Below the pieces are notes generated by a model that saw only the letters and a program-made list of their open reading frames with translations, did no database searches and was not told where the DNA came from. Source: Mesorhizobium amorphae CCNWGS0123 (lineage in GTDB: Bacteria; Pseudomonadota; Alphaproteobacteria; Rhizobiales; Rhizobiaceae). From it: DNA of 64,000 nucleotides. Within the stretch, counting starts at the first letter, position 1, and the number at the start of each line of letters is the position of its first letter. Location of the stretch: NCBI RefSeq assembly GCF_001686985.1, contig NZ_CP015318.1:184001-248000 (forward strand), written 5' to 3'. This document shows positions 25,995-35,206 of this stretch, in pieces. The translations under genes were made by a program, and so were the position numbers.

Positions 25995-27889
25995 TTAGCC
26001 GGCGCACCATCCTTGGCCTCATGGGTTCGGCATTGCTGCCGGGCACGTTGCGCGCCGCCGATCTGGAGCCGGAATTTCTTCAGCCGCAGCTGAAGGCCAA
26101 GGCGCTACCGGCACTCACTGAGCGCCTGCCCAAGAGCCCGCGCGCGTTGAATCTCGCTGCGATGGGCCGGCAGCCCGGCCAGTATGGCGGCACGCTGCGA
26201 ACGATCATCGGTAGCCAGAAAGATATCCGGATGATGACGATCTACGGCTATTCTCGCCTGGTTGGCTATGACGAAAAGCTCAACTTGCAGCCCGACATTC
26301 TCGAGAGTTACGCCGTAGCGGATGATCGCGTCTTCACTTTCAAGATACGGGAAGGGCACAAATGGTCTGACGGCAGCCTGCTGACGCCGGAGGATTTTCG
26401 CTATTGCTGGGAAGATGTCTGGCTGAACGATGAGCTTTCGCAAGGCGGGCTCGCCACGGCCCTGCTGGCGGACGGCAAGCCGCCACGCTTCGAGATCGTC
26501 GATCCGTTGACGGTCCGCTATAGTTGGGATGCGCCCAATCCTGACTTCCTGCCCAAGCTCGCTGCTGCTTCGCCGCTATCGCTTGTTCTGCCGGCCGCCT
26601 ATCTCAAGCAGTTCCACAAGAAATACCAGGATGCATTCCGGCTCGCCGGCCTGATGAAGGAGAACCGGGCCAAGAAATGGACGCTCCTGCATATCCGCAT
26701 GTCACGGCAATATCGCCCGGAAAACCCGGATCTGCCGACGCTCGATCCCTGGCAGAACCGGACCAAGCCGCCGGCCGAGCAGTTCGTCTTCGAGCGCAAC
26801 CCGTTCTTTCATCGAATAGACGAGAATGGCCGGCAACTGCCCTATGTTGACCGGATTGTCATGAATGTCAGCTCGTCGGCGATCATTTCCGCCAAGACCG
26901 GTGCCGGCGAGAGTGACCTGCAAGGCATGGGAATTGACTTCGCCGACTACGCCTTCCTGAAGGATGCGGAGAAGCGCTACCCGGTGAAGATGCATCTGTG
27001 GAAACGCACCCAGGGTTCGCGGCTGGCGCTGCTGCCCAATCTGAATTGTGCCGACCAGGTGTGGCGTGGCCTTTTGCGTGACGTGCGCGTGCGCCGCGCA
27101 CTTTCGCTCGCTGTGGACAGGCGCGAGATCAATATGGCTGTGTTCTACGGATTGGCGCAGGAAAGTGCCGATACGGTCCTGCCGGAGAGCCCGCTCTACC
27201 GGCCGGAATTCGCGAAAGCCTGGGTCGCCCATGATCCCGACCAGGCCAATGCCCTGCTCGACGAGGCCGGGCTCCAGGCGCGTGACGATGACGGCCTGCG
27301 GATACTTGCCGATGGACGCCCGGCGCAGATCATCGTGGAAACGGCCGGCGAAAGCACACTGGAAACCGACGCGCTCGAACTCATCACCGATCACTGGCGC
27401 AAGATCGGCATCGCCCTGTTCATCCGGACTTCGCAGCGCGACATCTTCCGCAGCCGGGCGCTTGGCGGCCAGATCATGATGTCGATGTGGTCGGGCATCG
27501 ACAATGGCGTGCCGACCGCCGACATGAACCCGAGCCAGCTGGCCCCCACCATCGACGACCAACTGCAATGGCCGCTCTGGGGTGCTCACTACTTGTCGCA
27601 TGGCAAGATGGGTGAGGCGCCCGATCTTCCCGAAGTGGTCGAGCTGATGGCCTTGCTCAAGCGCTGGAACGCATCGACCGAAGCGACTGAGCGTGCCGAA
27701 ATCTGGAATTCGATGCTGTCGATCTACACCGATCAGGTGTTTTCGATCGGCACGGTGAACGGAACGCATCAGCCGGTTCTGGCGTCCTCGCGGCTGCGCA
27801 ATCTGCCTGACAAGGCGCTCTACGGCTTCGACCCGACTGCTTATTTCGGTGTCTACATGCCGGATACATTCTGGCTTGGAGACTCCTGA
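25991..27889 (+). CDS. Periplasmic solute-binding protein family 5 (peptide-type ABC importer)
   Basis: The 632-residue protein starts at TTG 25991, overlapping the previous stop. The N-terminus SRRTILGLMGSALLPGTLRA is a twin-arginine-type signal. The mature part has the SBP family 5 layout: LQPDILESYAVADDRVFTFKIREGHKWSDGS near residue 100, and VRRALSLAVDRREIN near residue 370. Ligands of the family include peptides, nickel and modified oligopeptides or opines. The substrate cannot be named here. It belongs to a four-gene operon with ATPase first and two permeases after it. Confidence 0.9.
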   Translation: MISRRTILGLMGSALLPGTLRAADLEPEFLQPQLKAKALPALTERLPKSPRALNLAAMGRQPGQYGGTLRTIIGSQKDIRMMTIYGYSRLVGYDEKLNLQPDILESYAVADDRVFTFKIREGHKWSDGSLLTPEDFRYCWEDVWLNDELSQGGLATALLADGKPPRFEIVDPLTVRYSWDAPNPDFLPKLAAASPLSLVLPAAYLKQFHKKYQDAFRLAGLMKENRAKKWTLLHIRMSRQYRPENPDLPTLDPWQNRTKPPAEQFVFERNPFFHRIDENGRQLPYVDRIVMNVSSSAIISAKTGAGESDLQGMGIDFADYAFLKDAEKRYPVKMHLWKRTQGSRLALLPNLNCADQVWRGLLRDVRVRRALSLAVDRREINMAVFYGLAQESADTVLPESPLYRPEFAKAWVAHDPDQANALLDEAGLQARDDDGLRILADGRPAQIIVETAGESTLETDALELITDHWRKIGIALFIRTSQRDIFRSRALGGQIMMSMWSGIDNGVPTADMNPSQLAPTIDDQLQWPLWGAHYLSHGKMGEAPDLPEVVELMALLKRWNASTEATERAEIWNSMLSIYTDQVFSIGTVNGTHQPVLASSRLRNLPDKALYGFDPTAYFGVYMPDTFWLGDS

Positions 27890-27891
27890 GC

Positions 27892-28890
27892 GTGCTTCGA
27901 TATATTGTCTGGCGCATCACTGTGATGGTTCCAACGCTGCTGGTCATATCGGCGCTGGTGTTCACCATCATCGAACTTCCCCCAGGCGACTATTTCGACA
28001 GCTATGTCGCCGAGCTTCGGGCTCAGGGCGAAGGGGTGGATTCCGATCGCATCGAGATGATGCGCAAGGAGTATGGTTTCGACAAGCCGCCGATCATTCG
28101 CTACTTCTACTGGGTCGGCGGGATGCTGCGTGGCGATTTCGGCTATTCCTTCGAATATGAGCTGCCGGTTCGCGACGTCGTCGGGGACCGGATGTGGCTG
28201 ACCGTGCTGGTTTCGTTCGTGACAATCATCTTCACCTGGCTCATCGCCTTTCCGATCGGCATATACTCCGCAACGCGCCAATACAGCTGGGGCGACTACG
28301 GCCTGACTTTCCTCGGCCTTCTCGGCCTTGCCATTCCGAACTTCATGCTGGCGCTGATCCTGATGTATTTCGCCAACATCTGGTTCGGCACGTCCATCGG
28401 CCATCTCATGGACCCGCAATATCTCGCCGAGCCGATGAGCTGGGCCAAGGCGAAGTCGATCCTCGCCCATCTCTGGATCCCGGTCTTGATCATCGGCACC
28501 GGCGGCACGGCAAGCATGATCCGGCGGCTGCGCGCCAATCTGCTCGATGAACTTCACAAGCAATATGTCGTGACCGCGCGCGCCAAAGGCCTTCATCCCT
28601 TCAGGGCCCTGGTCAAATATCCGCTGCGCATGGCGCTCAATTTCTTCATTTCCGACATCGGCTCTATCCTGCCGGCCATCATCTCAGGCGCCGAAATCAC
28701 GGCGATCGTGCTGTCTTTGGAAACGACCGGGCCGATGCTGATCAAGGCGCTGCAAAGCCAGGACATGTATCTGGCAGGGTCGTTCCTGATGTTCCTCGCC
28801 TTCCTGACGGTCATCGGCGTCCTGATTTCCGACCTGGCGCTAGCGCTGCTTGATCCACGAATTCGTTTGCAGGGCGGCAGCACCAAATGA
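27892..28890 (+). CDS. Peptide-type ABC transporter permease, first subunit (DppB/YejB-like)
   Basis: The 332-residue protein starts at GTG 27892, two bases after the previous stop. It has the DppB/OppB-family N-terminus (YIVWRITVMVPTLLVISALVF), about six membrane segments, and the EAA loop in the ELHKQYVVTARAKGL segment that docks onto the ATPase. The end overlaps the next gene by four bases. Together with the following subunit it forms the inner-membrane channel of the importer. Confidence 0.93.
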   Translation: MLRYIVWRITVMVPTLLVISALVFTIIELPPGDYFDSYVAELRAQGEGVDSDRIEMMRKEYGFDKPPIIRYFYWVGGMLRGDFGYSFEYELPVRDVVGDRMWLTVLVSFVTIIFTWLIAFPIGIYSATRQYSWGDYGLTFLGLLGLAIPNFMLALILMYFANIWFGTSIGHLMDPQYLAEPMSWAKAKSILAHLWIPVLIIGTGGTASMIRRLRANLLDELHKQYVVTARAKGLHPFRALVKYPLRMALNFFISDIGSILPAIISGAEITAIVLSLETTGPMLIKALQSQDMYLAGSFLMFLAFLTVIGVLISDLALALLDPRIRLQGGSTK

Positions 28891-30068
28891 AGACGGATTC
28901 GCCGCTGCCCACTCCGGGTGCTCCACTGCAACACTACATTTCCAGCGCGCCCTTCGACCTGCAGTCGGTCGAGGCGATGACGCCGGAGCAGTCGAAGGTC
29001 TTCCAGGCGTCGCAGTTGCGGCTGATGTGGTGGAAATTCCGCAAGCACCGGCTTGCCCTTGTATCGGGCATGTTCCTGGCGGTGCTTTATTTCGGGATAC
29101 TGATCTGCGAGTTCCTAGCGCCCTACAATCTGCACACGCGCAACATGGACTACATCTATTCGCCGCCGCAGCGGGTGCACCTGTTCCACGACGGCCAGTT
29201 CGTCGGGCCGTTCGTCTATGGCCGCCAGATGAAGTTGGACATGGACACGCTCAAGCGAAACTACATCGAGAACCAGAATGACGTTCAGCGGCTCCGTTTC
29301 TTCTGCAAGGGCGACAGTTACCGGTTCTGGGGCCTGATCGAAGGTGACAGGCATTTTGTCTGCCCTGCCGAAAACGGCCAGCTCTTCCTGGCCGGCACCG
29401 ACAGGCTGGGGCGCGATGTGCTCTCGCGCATCATCTATGGCGCACGCATTTCACTGACGATCGGCCTCGTCGGCATCAGTTTCAGCTTCCTGCTCGGCAT
29501 CGTGATCGGCGGACTGGCAGGTTACCACGGCGGTATCTTCGACCTCATCGTTCAACGGATAATCGAAGTTCTGCAATCGATTCCCAGCATTCCGCTATGG
29601 CTGGCTCTGGCGGCGATCATGCCGATAACTTGGAGTCCGATCCTGATCTATTTCGGCATCACCGTCATACTCGGGCTACTCGACTGGACCGGACTGGCGC
29701 GGGCCGTGCGCTCAAAGCTTCTGGCCTTGCGCGAGGAGGACTACGTTCTGGCCGCGCAATTGATGGGCGCCAGGAGCAGCCGCATCATCGGGCGGCACCT
29801 CATTCCCGGCTTCATGTCGCATCTGATCGCGACGGCGACGATCTCCATACCCGGCATGATCCTGGGCGAGACGGCGCTGAGCTTCCTCGGGCTCGGCCTG
29901 AGGGCGCCAATAACCAGCTGGGGCATCCTGCTCACCGAGGCGCGCAGCGTCAGCGTGATCGCGTTCTATCCATGGCTGCTTTTGCCGATGCTTCCCGTCA
30001 TTCTCGTCATCATGGCGTTCAACTTCCTCGGCGACGGCTTGCGGGACGCCGCAGATCCCTACAAGTGA
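28887..30068 (+). CDS. Peptide-type ABC transporter permease, second subunit (DppC/YejE-like)
   Basis: The 393-residue protein has an N-terminal cytoplasmic part, a first membrane segment near residue 55 and then a long periplasmic loop of about 100 residues before the DPP-type core that begins FLAGTDRLGRDVLSRIIYGAR. The EAA-type loop lies in LREEDYVLAAQLMGA. The long loop is shared with YejE-type permeases rather than DppC, which supports a YejABEF-like importer. It overlaps the previous gene by four bases and closes the operon. Confidence 0.92.
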   Translation: MKTDSPLPTPGAPLQHYISSAPFDLQSVEAMTPEQSKVFQASQLRLMWWKFRKHRLALVSGMFLAVLYFGILICEFLAPYNLHTRNMDYIYSPPQRVHLFHDGQFVGPFVYGRQMKLDMDTLKRNYIENQNDVQRLRFFCKGDSYRFWGLIEGDRHFVCPAENGQLFLAGTDRLGRDVLSRIIYGARISLTIGLVGISFSFLLGIVIGGLAGYHGGIFDLIVQRIIEVLQSIPSIPLWLALAAIMPITWSPILIYFGITVILGLLDWTGLARAVRSKLLALREEDYVLAAQLMGARSSRIIGRHLIPGFMSHLIATATISIPGMILGETALSFLGLGLRAPITSWGILLTEARSVSVIAFYPWLLLPMLPVILVIMAFNFLGDGLRDAADPYK

Positions 30069-30215
30069 GATCGCTATTTTGCCGCGCGCCGTGTCGTCGA
30101 CTTCACCCGGCATGACCCTTGTCGGCGGCCTGTTCCGTCATTGCGATGTTCATCGTTCGCCTCTATATGCGGCAAGCCTCGATCGGGGTTTCTGGTTCAG
30201 GACATACAATCGCAT

Positions 30216-30695
30216 ATGAGCCGCCTCGACAGTTTCATCCGCAGGATGACCGCACAGCGCGACATTCTCGATCATGTCTGCGCCGAGGTGGCGAAGATGG
30301 AGGGGCCCGTGATCGAGCTCGGCCTCGGCAATGGCCGGACGTTTCACCATCTGCGCGAGCGCCTGCCCGGACGCCGGATCGTGGCGTTCGACCGCGCACT
30401 TGCCGCACACGCCAGCTCAATTCCCGAAGCTGAAAACCTCGTGCTCGGCGAAATACGCGAGACGGCGGAGAGGTTCATTGGCATCGACGCCGCTCTTGTT
30501 CATGCCGACATCGGCACCGGCTATGAAGATCGCGATGCAGTGACCTCTGCCTGGCTTCCCGATCTGATCGCGCGCCTGCTTCGCGTCGGCGGCATCGCGG
30601 TCAGCGGCACGCCGCTTGATCACCCGCAGTTGCAACGCCTCGCGCCGCCGCCTTCGGTGCCCGCCGATCGTTATTTTATTTCCAGGCGCGTGTGA
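30216..30695 (+). CDS. Small class I methyltransferase-like protein
   Basis: With the ATG at 30216 the protein has 159 residues. GPVIELGLGNGRTFHHLRERL is a clear SAM-binding motif I, and RIVAFDRALAAH supplies the motif II acid. Later, LIARLLRVGGIAVSGTPL matches the C-terminal strand of the fold. The protein is short for the family, so the substrate-recognition part is small. Its final codons lie in a short direct repeat (30683-30723). It is not obviously in an operon: the ABC operon ends 148 bases upstream. Target unknown. Confidence 0.72.
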   Translation: MSRLDSFIRRMTAQRDILDHVCAEVAKMEGPVIELGLGNGRTFHHLRERLPGRRIVAFDRALAAHASSIPEAENLVLGEIRETAERFIGIDAALVHADIGTGYEDRDAVTSAWLPDLIARLLRVGGIAVSGTPLDHPQLQRLAPPPSVPADRYFISRRV

Positions 30696-30780
30696 GCGGC
30701 ATCTTCAGGCGCGTGTGAGCGGCCGAGACCACCCCAATCTTCAGGGGCCAAATCGTCAGGGCCCCAATCGTCAGGGGATC
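30683..30780. repeat. Short direct repeats at the 3' end of the methyltransferase gene
   Basis: CAGGCGCGTGTGAGCGGC occurs at 30683-30700 and again at 30706-30723, the first copy containing the stop codon. It is followed by three AATCKTCAGGG-like copies up to the stop of the convergent cyclase gene. The pattern suggests local duplication by replication slippage. Confidence 0.6.
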
Positions 30781-32186
30781 GTATAGACTGCTATCTCCCG
30801 CTCAATGCCGCGCAGCGAGACTTCGTGGGGCACGGGCGTCAGCGCGTTCCTGCGCAACAGATCGGCGGTGAGATTGTCGTCGACCACCGCACGCGTGGCG
30901 AAGATCGCCTGTGCGTTGGCAAGGTTCTGGACCCGCGAAGCAATGTTGACCGTCTGGCCGAAATAGTCCTGTCGCTCGTTCATGGACACGGCGATGCAGG
31001 GGCCGGCATGGACTCCGATCTTGAGCAGCAGATCCTCGCGCCCGCTCTTGTCATTGAGCGCACGCATGGCATCGCGCATCCTGAGGGCCGCAGCAATCGC
31101 ACGATCAGGCGTGGCGAAGGTCGCCATCACCGCATCACCGATCGTCTTCACCACCGCGCCTGCCTCCGCCGCGACGATCTCGTGCAGAACCTGGAAATGC
31201 TCACGCACGAGATCGAAGGCTGAAAGATCGCCCACCCGCTCGTATAGCGCGGTCGATCCGCGCAGGTCGGTGAACAGGAAGGTCAGGCTGGTGATCTTCA
31301 GGCGCTGGTTGATGTCGAGCGTATCCGCGCGATAGAGATCGCGGAACGTCTGGTTGGTGAGCAGGCGCTTGGCGGTCAGGAACGGCCGGCGTTTGCCCAA
31401 GAAATCATGCAATGCCTGGCCGGCGATGAAGATCGTCGGCAGCACGCGGGTGTCGGTCCTGTTTTCCAGCGAAATGCGCAACGGGCCGGGTTGCATCTCC
31501 AGCGTCTGGTTCTGGACGTGGTCGCGGTCGAAGACCAGAGAGAGGCTTCGGCGCTCCTTTGTTGGTTCGCCCTTGCCGTCGATGAACTGCGCTGAATGCG
31601 TGACCGGCTCGAAGACGATGATGAATTCGGACGGAAGCTGTATCTGCAGAACCGCCTTTTCACCGGGCGCAAGCTCGATATCCTCCAGCGAGAACGCTTC
31701 CATCTTTTTCGCGAAATCCTCTTCCGGCAGATCGACGCCGGACGCCCAGTAGATCTGGCGGAAATATTCCACCAACGGCAGTTCGTGCGGATTGTGGGCG
31801 GCAATCCTGCGCACGCGGGGACTGACGGTGAATGTCACCTCGACCATCTCGTCGAGGGTCGGCGGATAGCCCTCGGAGCACAGCGCGCAGGTGTATTCGT
31901 CCTTCTGCAGGGTTTTCAGCGTGGCGTTGGTGTCGAGCACGCCGCCACAGCCAGGGCACAGAACATTCCAGGAAATGTCGAAGATGCCCACCCGCGCCGC
32001 ATGGAGAAAGGCGCCTATGGCGCGTTCCTCGTCGAGGCCATGCTTGCTGGCGAAAGCTGGCGCATTAATGCGGCAAAGTTCGCGGTCCTCGCCCTCCGCG
32101 ATGGTTCTCTTGATCGCGTCGATTGCCTGTGGATCGACACCGGTCGATTGCCGCAGAAGCGAGAACAGATCCTGAGCTTCGTTCAT
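30771..32186 (-). CDS. Class III nucleotide cyclase with zinc-ribbon and DUF5939-like N-terminus
   Basis: The 471-residue protein has an N-terminal helical region and a four-cysteine zinc ribbon (Cys77, Cys80, Cys100, Cys103). A beta-rich domain of about 180 residues follows, which I would compare with DUF5939. The C-terminal cyclase domain begins near residue 300 with SLTFLFTDLRGSTALYE (metal Asp), then VVKTIGDAVMATF (Lys and second Asp) and GQTVNIASRVQ (Asn and Arg). The catalytic set is complete and the Lys suggests ATP as substrate. No membrane segment is visible. Its gene diverges from a membrane protein gene. Confidence 0.88.
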   Translation of the reverse strand: MNEAQDLFSLLRQSTGVDPQAIDAIKRTIAEGEDRELCRINAPAFASKHGLDEERAIGAFLHAARVGIFDISWNVLCPGCGGVLDTNATLKTLQKDEYTCALCSEGYPPTLDEMVEVTFTVSPRVRRIAAHNPHELPLVEYFRQIYWASGVDLPEEDFAKKMEAFSLEDIELAPGEKAVLQIQLPSEFIIVFEPVTHSAQFIDGKGEPTKERRSLSLVFDRDHVQNQTLEMQPGPLRISLENRTDTRVLPTIFIAGQALHDFLGKRRPFLTAKRLLTNQTFRDLYRADTLDINQRLKITSLTFLFTDLRGSTALYERVGDLSAFDLVREHFQVLHEIVAAEAGAVVKTIGDAVMATFATPDRAIAAALRMRDAMRALNDKSGREDLLLKIGVHAGPCIAVSMNERQDYFGQTVNIASRVQNLANAQAIFATRAVVDDNLTADLLRRNALTPVPHEVSLRGIEREIAVYTIP

Positions 32187-32358
32187 CGTGCAGGCTCCGG
32201 AAAATGCCCCCGAGGCGTGTTGACCGGACCGGTCTGGTCCGAGTGCTTCATCTTACTTCGAAACGGACCGTACGGCCATTCGATGAACAAGCCTGGTGAC
32301 AGTTCAATTGCCATTCGGCGGATTTTCACCGGCCGCAAGCGACACTATGATGGTCCAT

Positions 32359-32396
32359 GGGGCATTCATCTTTGGGGCATTCATCTTTGGGGCTTT
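32359..32396. repeat. 15-bp tandem repeat (2.5 copies) before the membrane-protein gene
   Basis: The unit GGGGCATTCATCTTT occurs at 32359-32373 and 32374-32388 with a partial third copy after it. Because the unit is a multiple of three it keeps the frame with the downstream ATG at 32402. If translation began at 32357 it would add a repeated GHSSL peptide. Confidence 0.75.
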
Positions 32397-32401
32397 CTCC
32401 C

Positions 32402-33223
32402 ATGTCGACATCCAACAACCCGCCATTTCCCGCGGCCCTGCGCCTTTTCTCGGCGGGGGTCATCATCGTCCTGATCGTCGGCGCCGGCCTGTTTTTCGCG
32501 CCTGTGCTGGTCAGGCCGCGCTGGCCCTGGGCCGTCACGCCGTTCAATGCCCGCTTCCTCGGCGGCTTCTACACCGCCGAAATGGTCGTGATGGCGGCGC
32601 TGCTGGTCTGGAATCGTTGGTCGCCCGGCAGGCTCGTGCTCGTCATGGCCTTCATCTTCACCGTCATCGTGTCGGTGGCCTCGTTCGTCAATCTCGGCTA
32701 TTTCAACTTCGAGCGCAAAGCGCCCTGGCTCTGGTTTCTGGTCTATCTTGCTTCGGTCGCAGTATCCGGGCTGTTCCTGTGGCGAGCCAGGGCCCGTCCT
32801 TCAGCAAAAGGCGTGACCTTAAACCCCGCATGGCGCGCCTACATGCGGGTGGAATCCGCGATTCTCGGGCTCTACGGCGTCGGCCTCTTTCTTTTTCCCC
32901 TGACATTCGGCGGCTTCTGGCCATGGCCGATCGATGCCTTCCACGCTCAGGTCTACAGCGCCATCTTCCTCGCTGGTGCCGGCGGCACATATCTCGCCTG
33001 GAGAAGCGCGCCGCGCGAGGAACTGCTCGTGCTCGGCCTGGCGCAGTTTCTGGTTGGCCTGCTTGCCATCCTTGGCCTCGTCATCACGGACGCCGCGGTG
33101 CACCGGATCGACTGGACGGCGACCGGGACATTGTGCTGGCTCGTCCTTTTCGGTTGGATCGGCGTCAGCGGCGTCTTCAAACTCTACGCCGCCTCCGGGT
33201 ATTTTAGCTCGCAATCGGCATAG
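32402..33223 (+). CDS. Multi-pass membrane protein of unknown function
   Basis: The 273-residue protein has about seven to eight hydrophobic segments, for example GVIIVLIVGAGLFFAPVLV, MVVMAALLVW, LVLVMAFIFTVIVSVASFV, WLWFLVYLASVAVSGLFLW and FLVGLLAILGLVITDAA. I do not recognise a transporter or enzyme signature. I chose ATG 32402, which has TTTGGGG upstream; ATG 32357 lies in a tandem repeat and has no ribosome site, but would be in frame and add 15 residues. The gene diverges from the zinc-ribbon cyclase, and nothing links the two in function beyond position. Confidence 0.65.
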   Translation: MSTSNNPPFPAALRLFSAGVIIVLIVGAGLFFAPVLVRPRWPWAVTPFNARFLGGFYTAEMVVMAALLVWNRWSPGRLVLVMAFIFTVIVSVASFVNLGYFNFERKAPWLWFLVYLASVAVSGLFLWRARARPSAKGVTLNPAWRAYMRVESAILGLYGVGLFLFPLTFGGFWPWPIDAFHAQVYSAIFLAGAGGTYLAWRSAPREELLVLGLAQFLVGLLAILGLVITDAAVHRIDWTATGTLCWLVLFGWIGVSGVFKLYAASGYFSSQSA

Positions 33224-33296
33224 GTTGCAGAGACGGCTGGATTTTCAGGTGACGTCCGGTGCATCGTGCCGGCCGATTGCCTTTGTCGGGAACGCC

Positions 33297-33821
33297 ATGA
33301 CCAGCACGACCTCGCCATCCTCCGAGAAAATCCAGCCGCAGCTCCGGGCCGTCCGGCCGAGCGATGCGGAGGCGCTTTGCGCAATCTTCAATATGCCGGG
33401 CTTCCGCTGGGGCACGCTCAGGATGCCCTTCGAGATGGTGGAGCAGGTGGAGCGGCGCATCGCCAAATCCGGCCAGGAAACCACCTGGATCGTTGCGGAG
33501 CTGGACGGCAAGGTCGTCGGCCATGGCAGCCTGGTCGTGCAGGGTTCGCCGCGCCGCTCGCATGCTGGCGAGATCAACATTGGGCTTGACGATGCCTTTG
33601 TCGGCAAGGGCATTGGCTCTGCCATACTTGGCGCGCTGCTTGACGTGGCCGACAATTGGCGGGCCCTGAAGCGGGTCGAATTGACCGTCTATGCCGACAA
33701 CGAACCGGCCGTCCGTCTCTACACAAGCCACGGCTTCGAGGTCGAAGGCCGGCATGTGAAGGCAGGTTTTACCGACGGGCAGTACCACGACCTCCTGAGC
33801 ATGGCCCGGCTGCGGTTCTGA
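33297..33821 (+). CDS. GNAT-family N-acetyltransferase
   Basis: The 174-residue protein has a full GNAT fold. LRAVRPSDAEALCAIF starts the domain, the acetyl-CoA site is GLDDAFVGKGIGSAILGALL (a variant of the Q/RxxGxG/A motif), and the C-terminal part has VYADNEPAVRLYTSHGFEVEG. Closest in feel to RimI/PhnO-type acetyltransferases, with unknown acceptor. Its stop overlaps the ATG of the next gene at 33821, so it is cotranslated with a protein of unknown function. Confidence 0.9.
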   Translation: MTSTTSPSSEKIQPQLRAVRPSDAEALCAIFNMPGFRWGTLRMPFEMVEQVERRIAKSGQETTWIVAELDGKVVGHGSLVVQGSPRRSHAGEINIGLDDAFVGKGIGSAILGALLDVADNWRALKRVELTVYADNEPAVRLYTSHGFEVEGRHVKAGFTDGQYHDLLSMARLRF

Positions 33822-35206
33822 TGACCGCCGTCTTTGACCCAACTACTAGGCCTCCGGTGGAAATTCTGACCGCGCTGTCGATGCTCTGCCCGGAAGTCGT
33901 GCGTGACATCGAGCAGCACTGGAACGCACCGGTTTCCGATTACGCCCGCCATCTGTGGCGGCCGGTGGCAAGGCCTGCATCGGGCCCGGCGATCGCTGCC
34001 CGCTCGATCCTGCGCGAAGTCCTGCATCAGCGCCTTGGTGTGATCATGCAGCCTGAAGAGATCGACAAGGCCCTCGAAGAATTCGAGCACAGGCCGGTGA
34101 TTCAGTCCGGCCTGCATTGCCTGCTTCTGATGGACCGGATCACCTTCGATGCCCTCCTGCTTGCCTGGCTCGGCGCGGTCGAAAACGGGCTGTCGGCCTT
34201 CATCTGCTTCATGGGAACGACGATGACCATGGAGACGATTGGCCGGGAGGGGCCGGGATGGCTCGATGTCGGCGACGACAAGGTCAACCTGTTTGGCATG
34301 GGACGCCACAAACTGTGCCGAAAAAGCGCCTGCGCGGCCGGTCCCGTCACCCTGAACAAGCGCGCGCTCGAAGCGGTGGGCGACGAAACGGATGCCAGCC
34401 GCTGGCTGGGCATACTGCTTGCCAGCCAGGACAAGGTTTTTGGAACCGCCGCCGATGCGCTGACAGCCCTCAACGAGGCTCTGGTCGCCGATTGGGATCG
34501 CTCCGGCATGGCCCAGCCGGTTTTCATCGATGATCGGCTCGCCGCTTCTGTCGTGGCGCGGCATCTGGAACATGACGGCAGCCTTCTTTCCAGGCTGCTC
34601 CTTGAGCCAGCAAAGCGCGAGCGTCTCGAACGCGCCTTGCAAGAGGCCGCATCGAGCCCATTTGGCAGATTCCTGCCCAATGCCACGGCCCATTTCTGGG
34701 GCATCCGCGAGGAGCGCGTGCGCAAGCTCGTCCTCGAGAACGGGCAGCTGATCGAGCCTGACAGGCCGCATGGTCTTTCCATCCCGTTCGAGGGGCCGCA
34801 TCTCAGGCAGGCGCTGCTGGACGGCGTCCTGCTGCCGAACTTGTTCCTGATGTTCCTCGTCCTTGCCATACTGCCGCGTGTGCGGGTTGTGGGCGGCCTG
34901 AGACAGATTGGTTATGTAGCGCTTTTCCACTCGATTCTGCTGGCTGTGCTGGATGAAAACGCGCCGGAAGAGCGCGATCTGGCTGCGGAGCTGCAGGTTC
35001 GGGAAAATGCCTGGGGCACCCGGGTCATCGATGAAAAGATCTCGGTCCGCGAGCAGCTTGCCGGCCTGCCGGACGGGGCGCTCTTCCCGGACCTGCTCCG
35101 GCAATACCGTTTGCGGACATTTGCCGAGACGACCGACGACCTGAAACTGGTTCGCGAAAACAGCCGATGGCGCAAGATCGGTCGGGCAGAGCTCAAGGCG
35201 ACCTGA
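33821..35206 (+). CDS. Protein of unknown function coupled to the acetyltransferase
   Basis: The 461-residue protein shows no family signature I recognise. It is mostly helical and soluble, with a histidine-containing stretch (HRPVIQSGLHCLLLMDR) near residue 90, a GTTMTMETIGREGPGW segment near 130, and a hydrophobic patch (LLPNLFLMFLVLAILPRV) near residue 340 that may be buried or membrane-facing. The ATG at 33821 overlaps the acetyltransferase stop, which is strong evidence of cotranslation. The frame at 33656 starting further upstream would overlap the acetyltransferase and is rejected. Confidence 0.75.
   Translation: MTAVFDPTTRPPVEILTALSMLCPEVVRDIEQHWNAPVSDYARHLWRPVARPASGPAIAARSILREVLHQRLGVIMQPEEIDKALEEFEHRPVIQSGLHCLLLMDRITFDALLLAWLGAVENGLSAFICFMGTTMTMETIGREGPGWLDVGDDKVNLFGMGRHKLCRKSACAAGPVTLNKRALEAVGDETDASRWLGILLASQDKVFGTAADALTALNEALVADWDRSGMAQPVFIDDRLAASVVARHLEHDGSLLSRLLLEPAKRERLERALQEAASSPFGRFLPNATAHFWGIREERVRKLVLENGQLIEPDRPHGLSIPFEGPHLRQALLDGVLLPNLFLMFLVLAILPRVRVVGGLRQIGYVALFHSILLAVLDENAPEERDLAAELQVRENAWGTRVIDEKISVREQLAGLPDGALFPDLLRQYRLRTFAETTDDLKLVRENSRWRKIGRAELKAT

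Noticed and set aside
33719..35104. Minus-strand frame (461 codons) opposite the unknown protein gene
   Set aside because: The plus-strand gene overlaps the acetyltransferase stop by ATGA, which supports it; the minus frame has no start signal.
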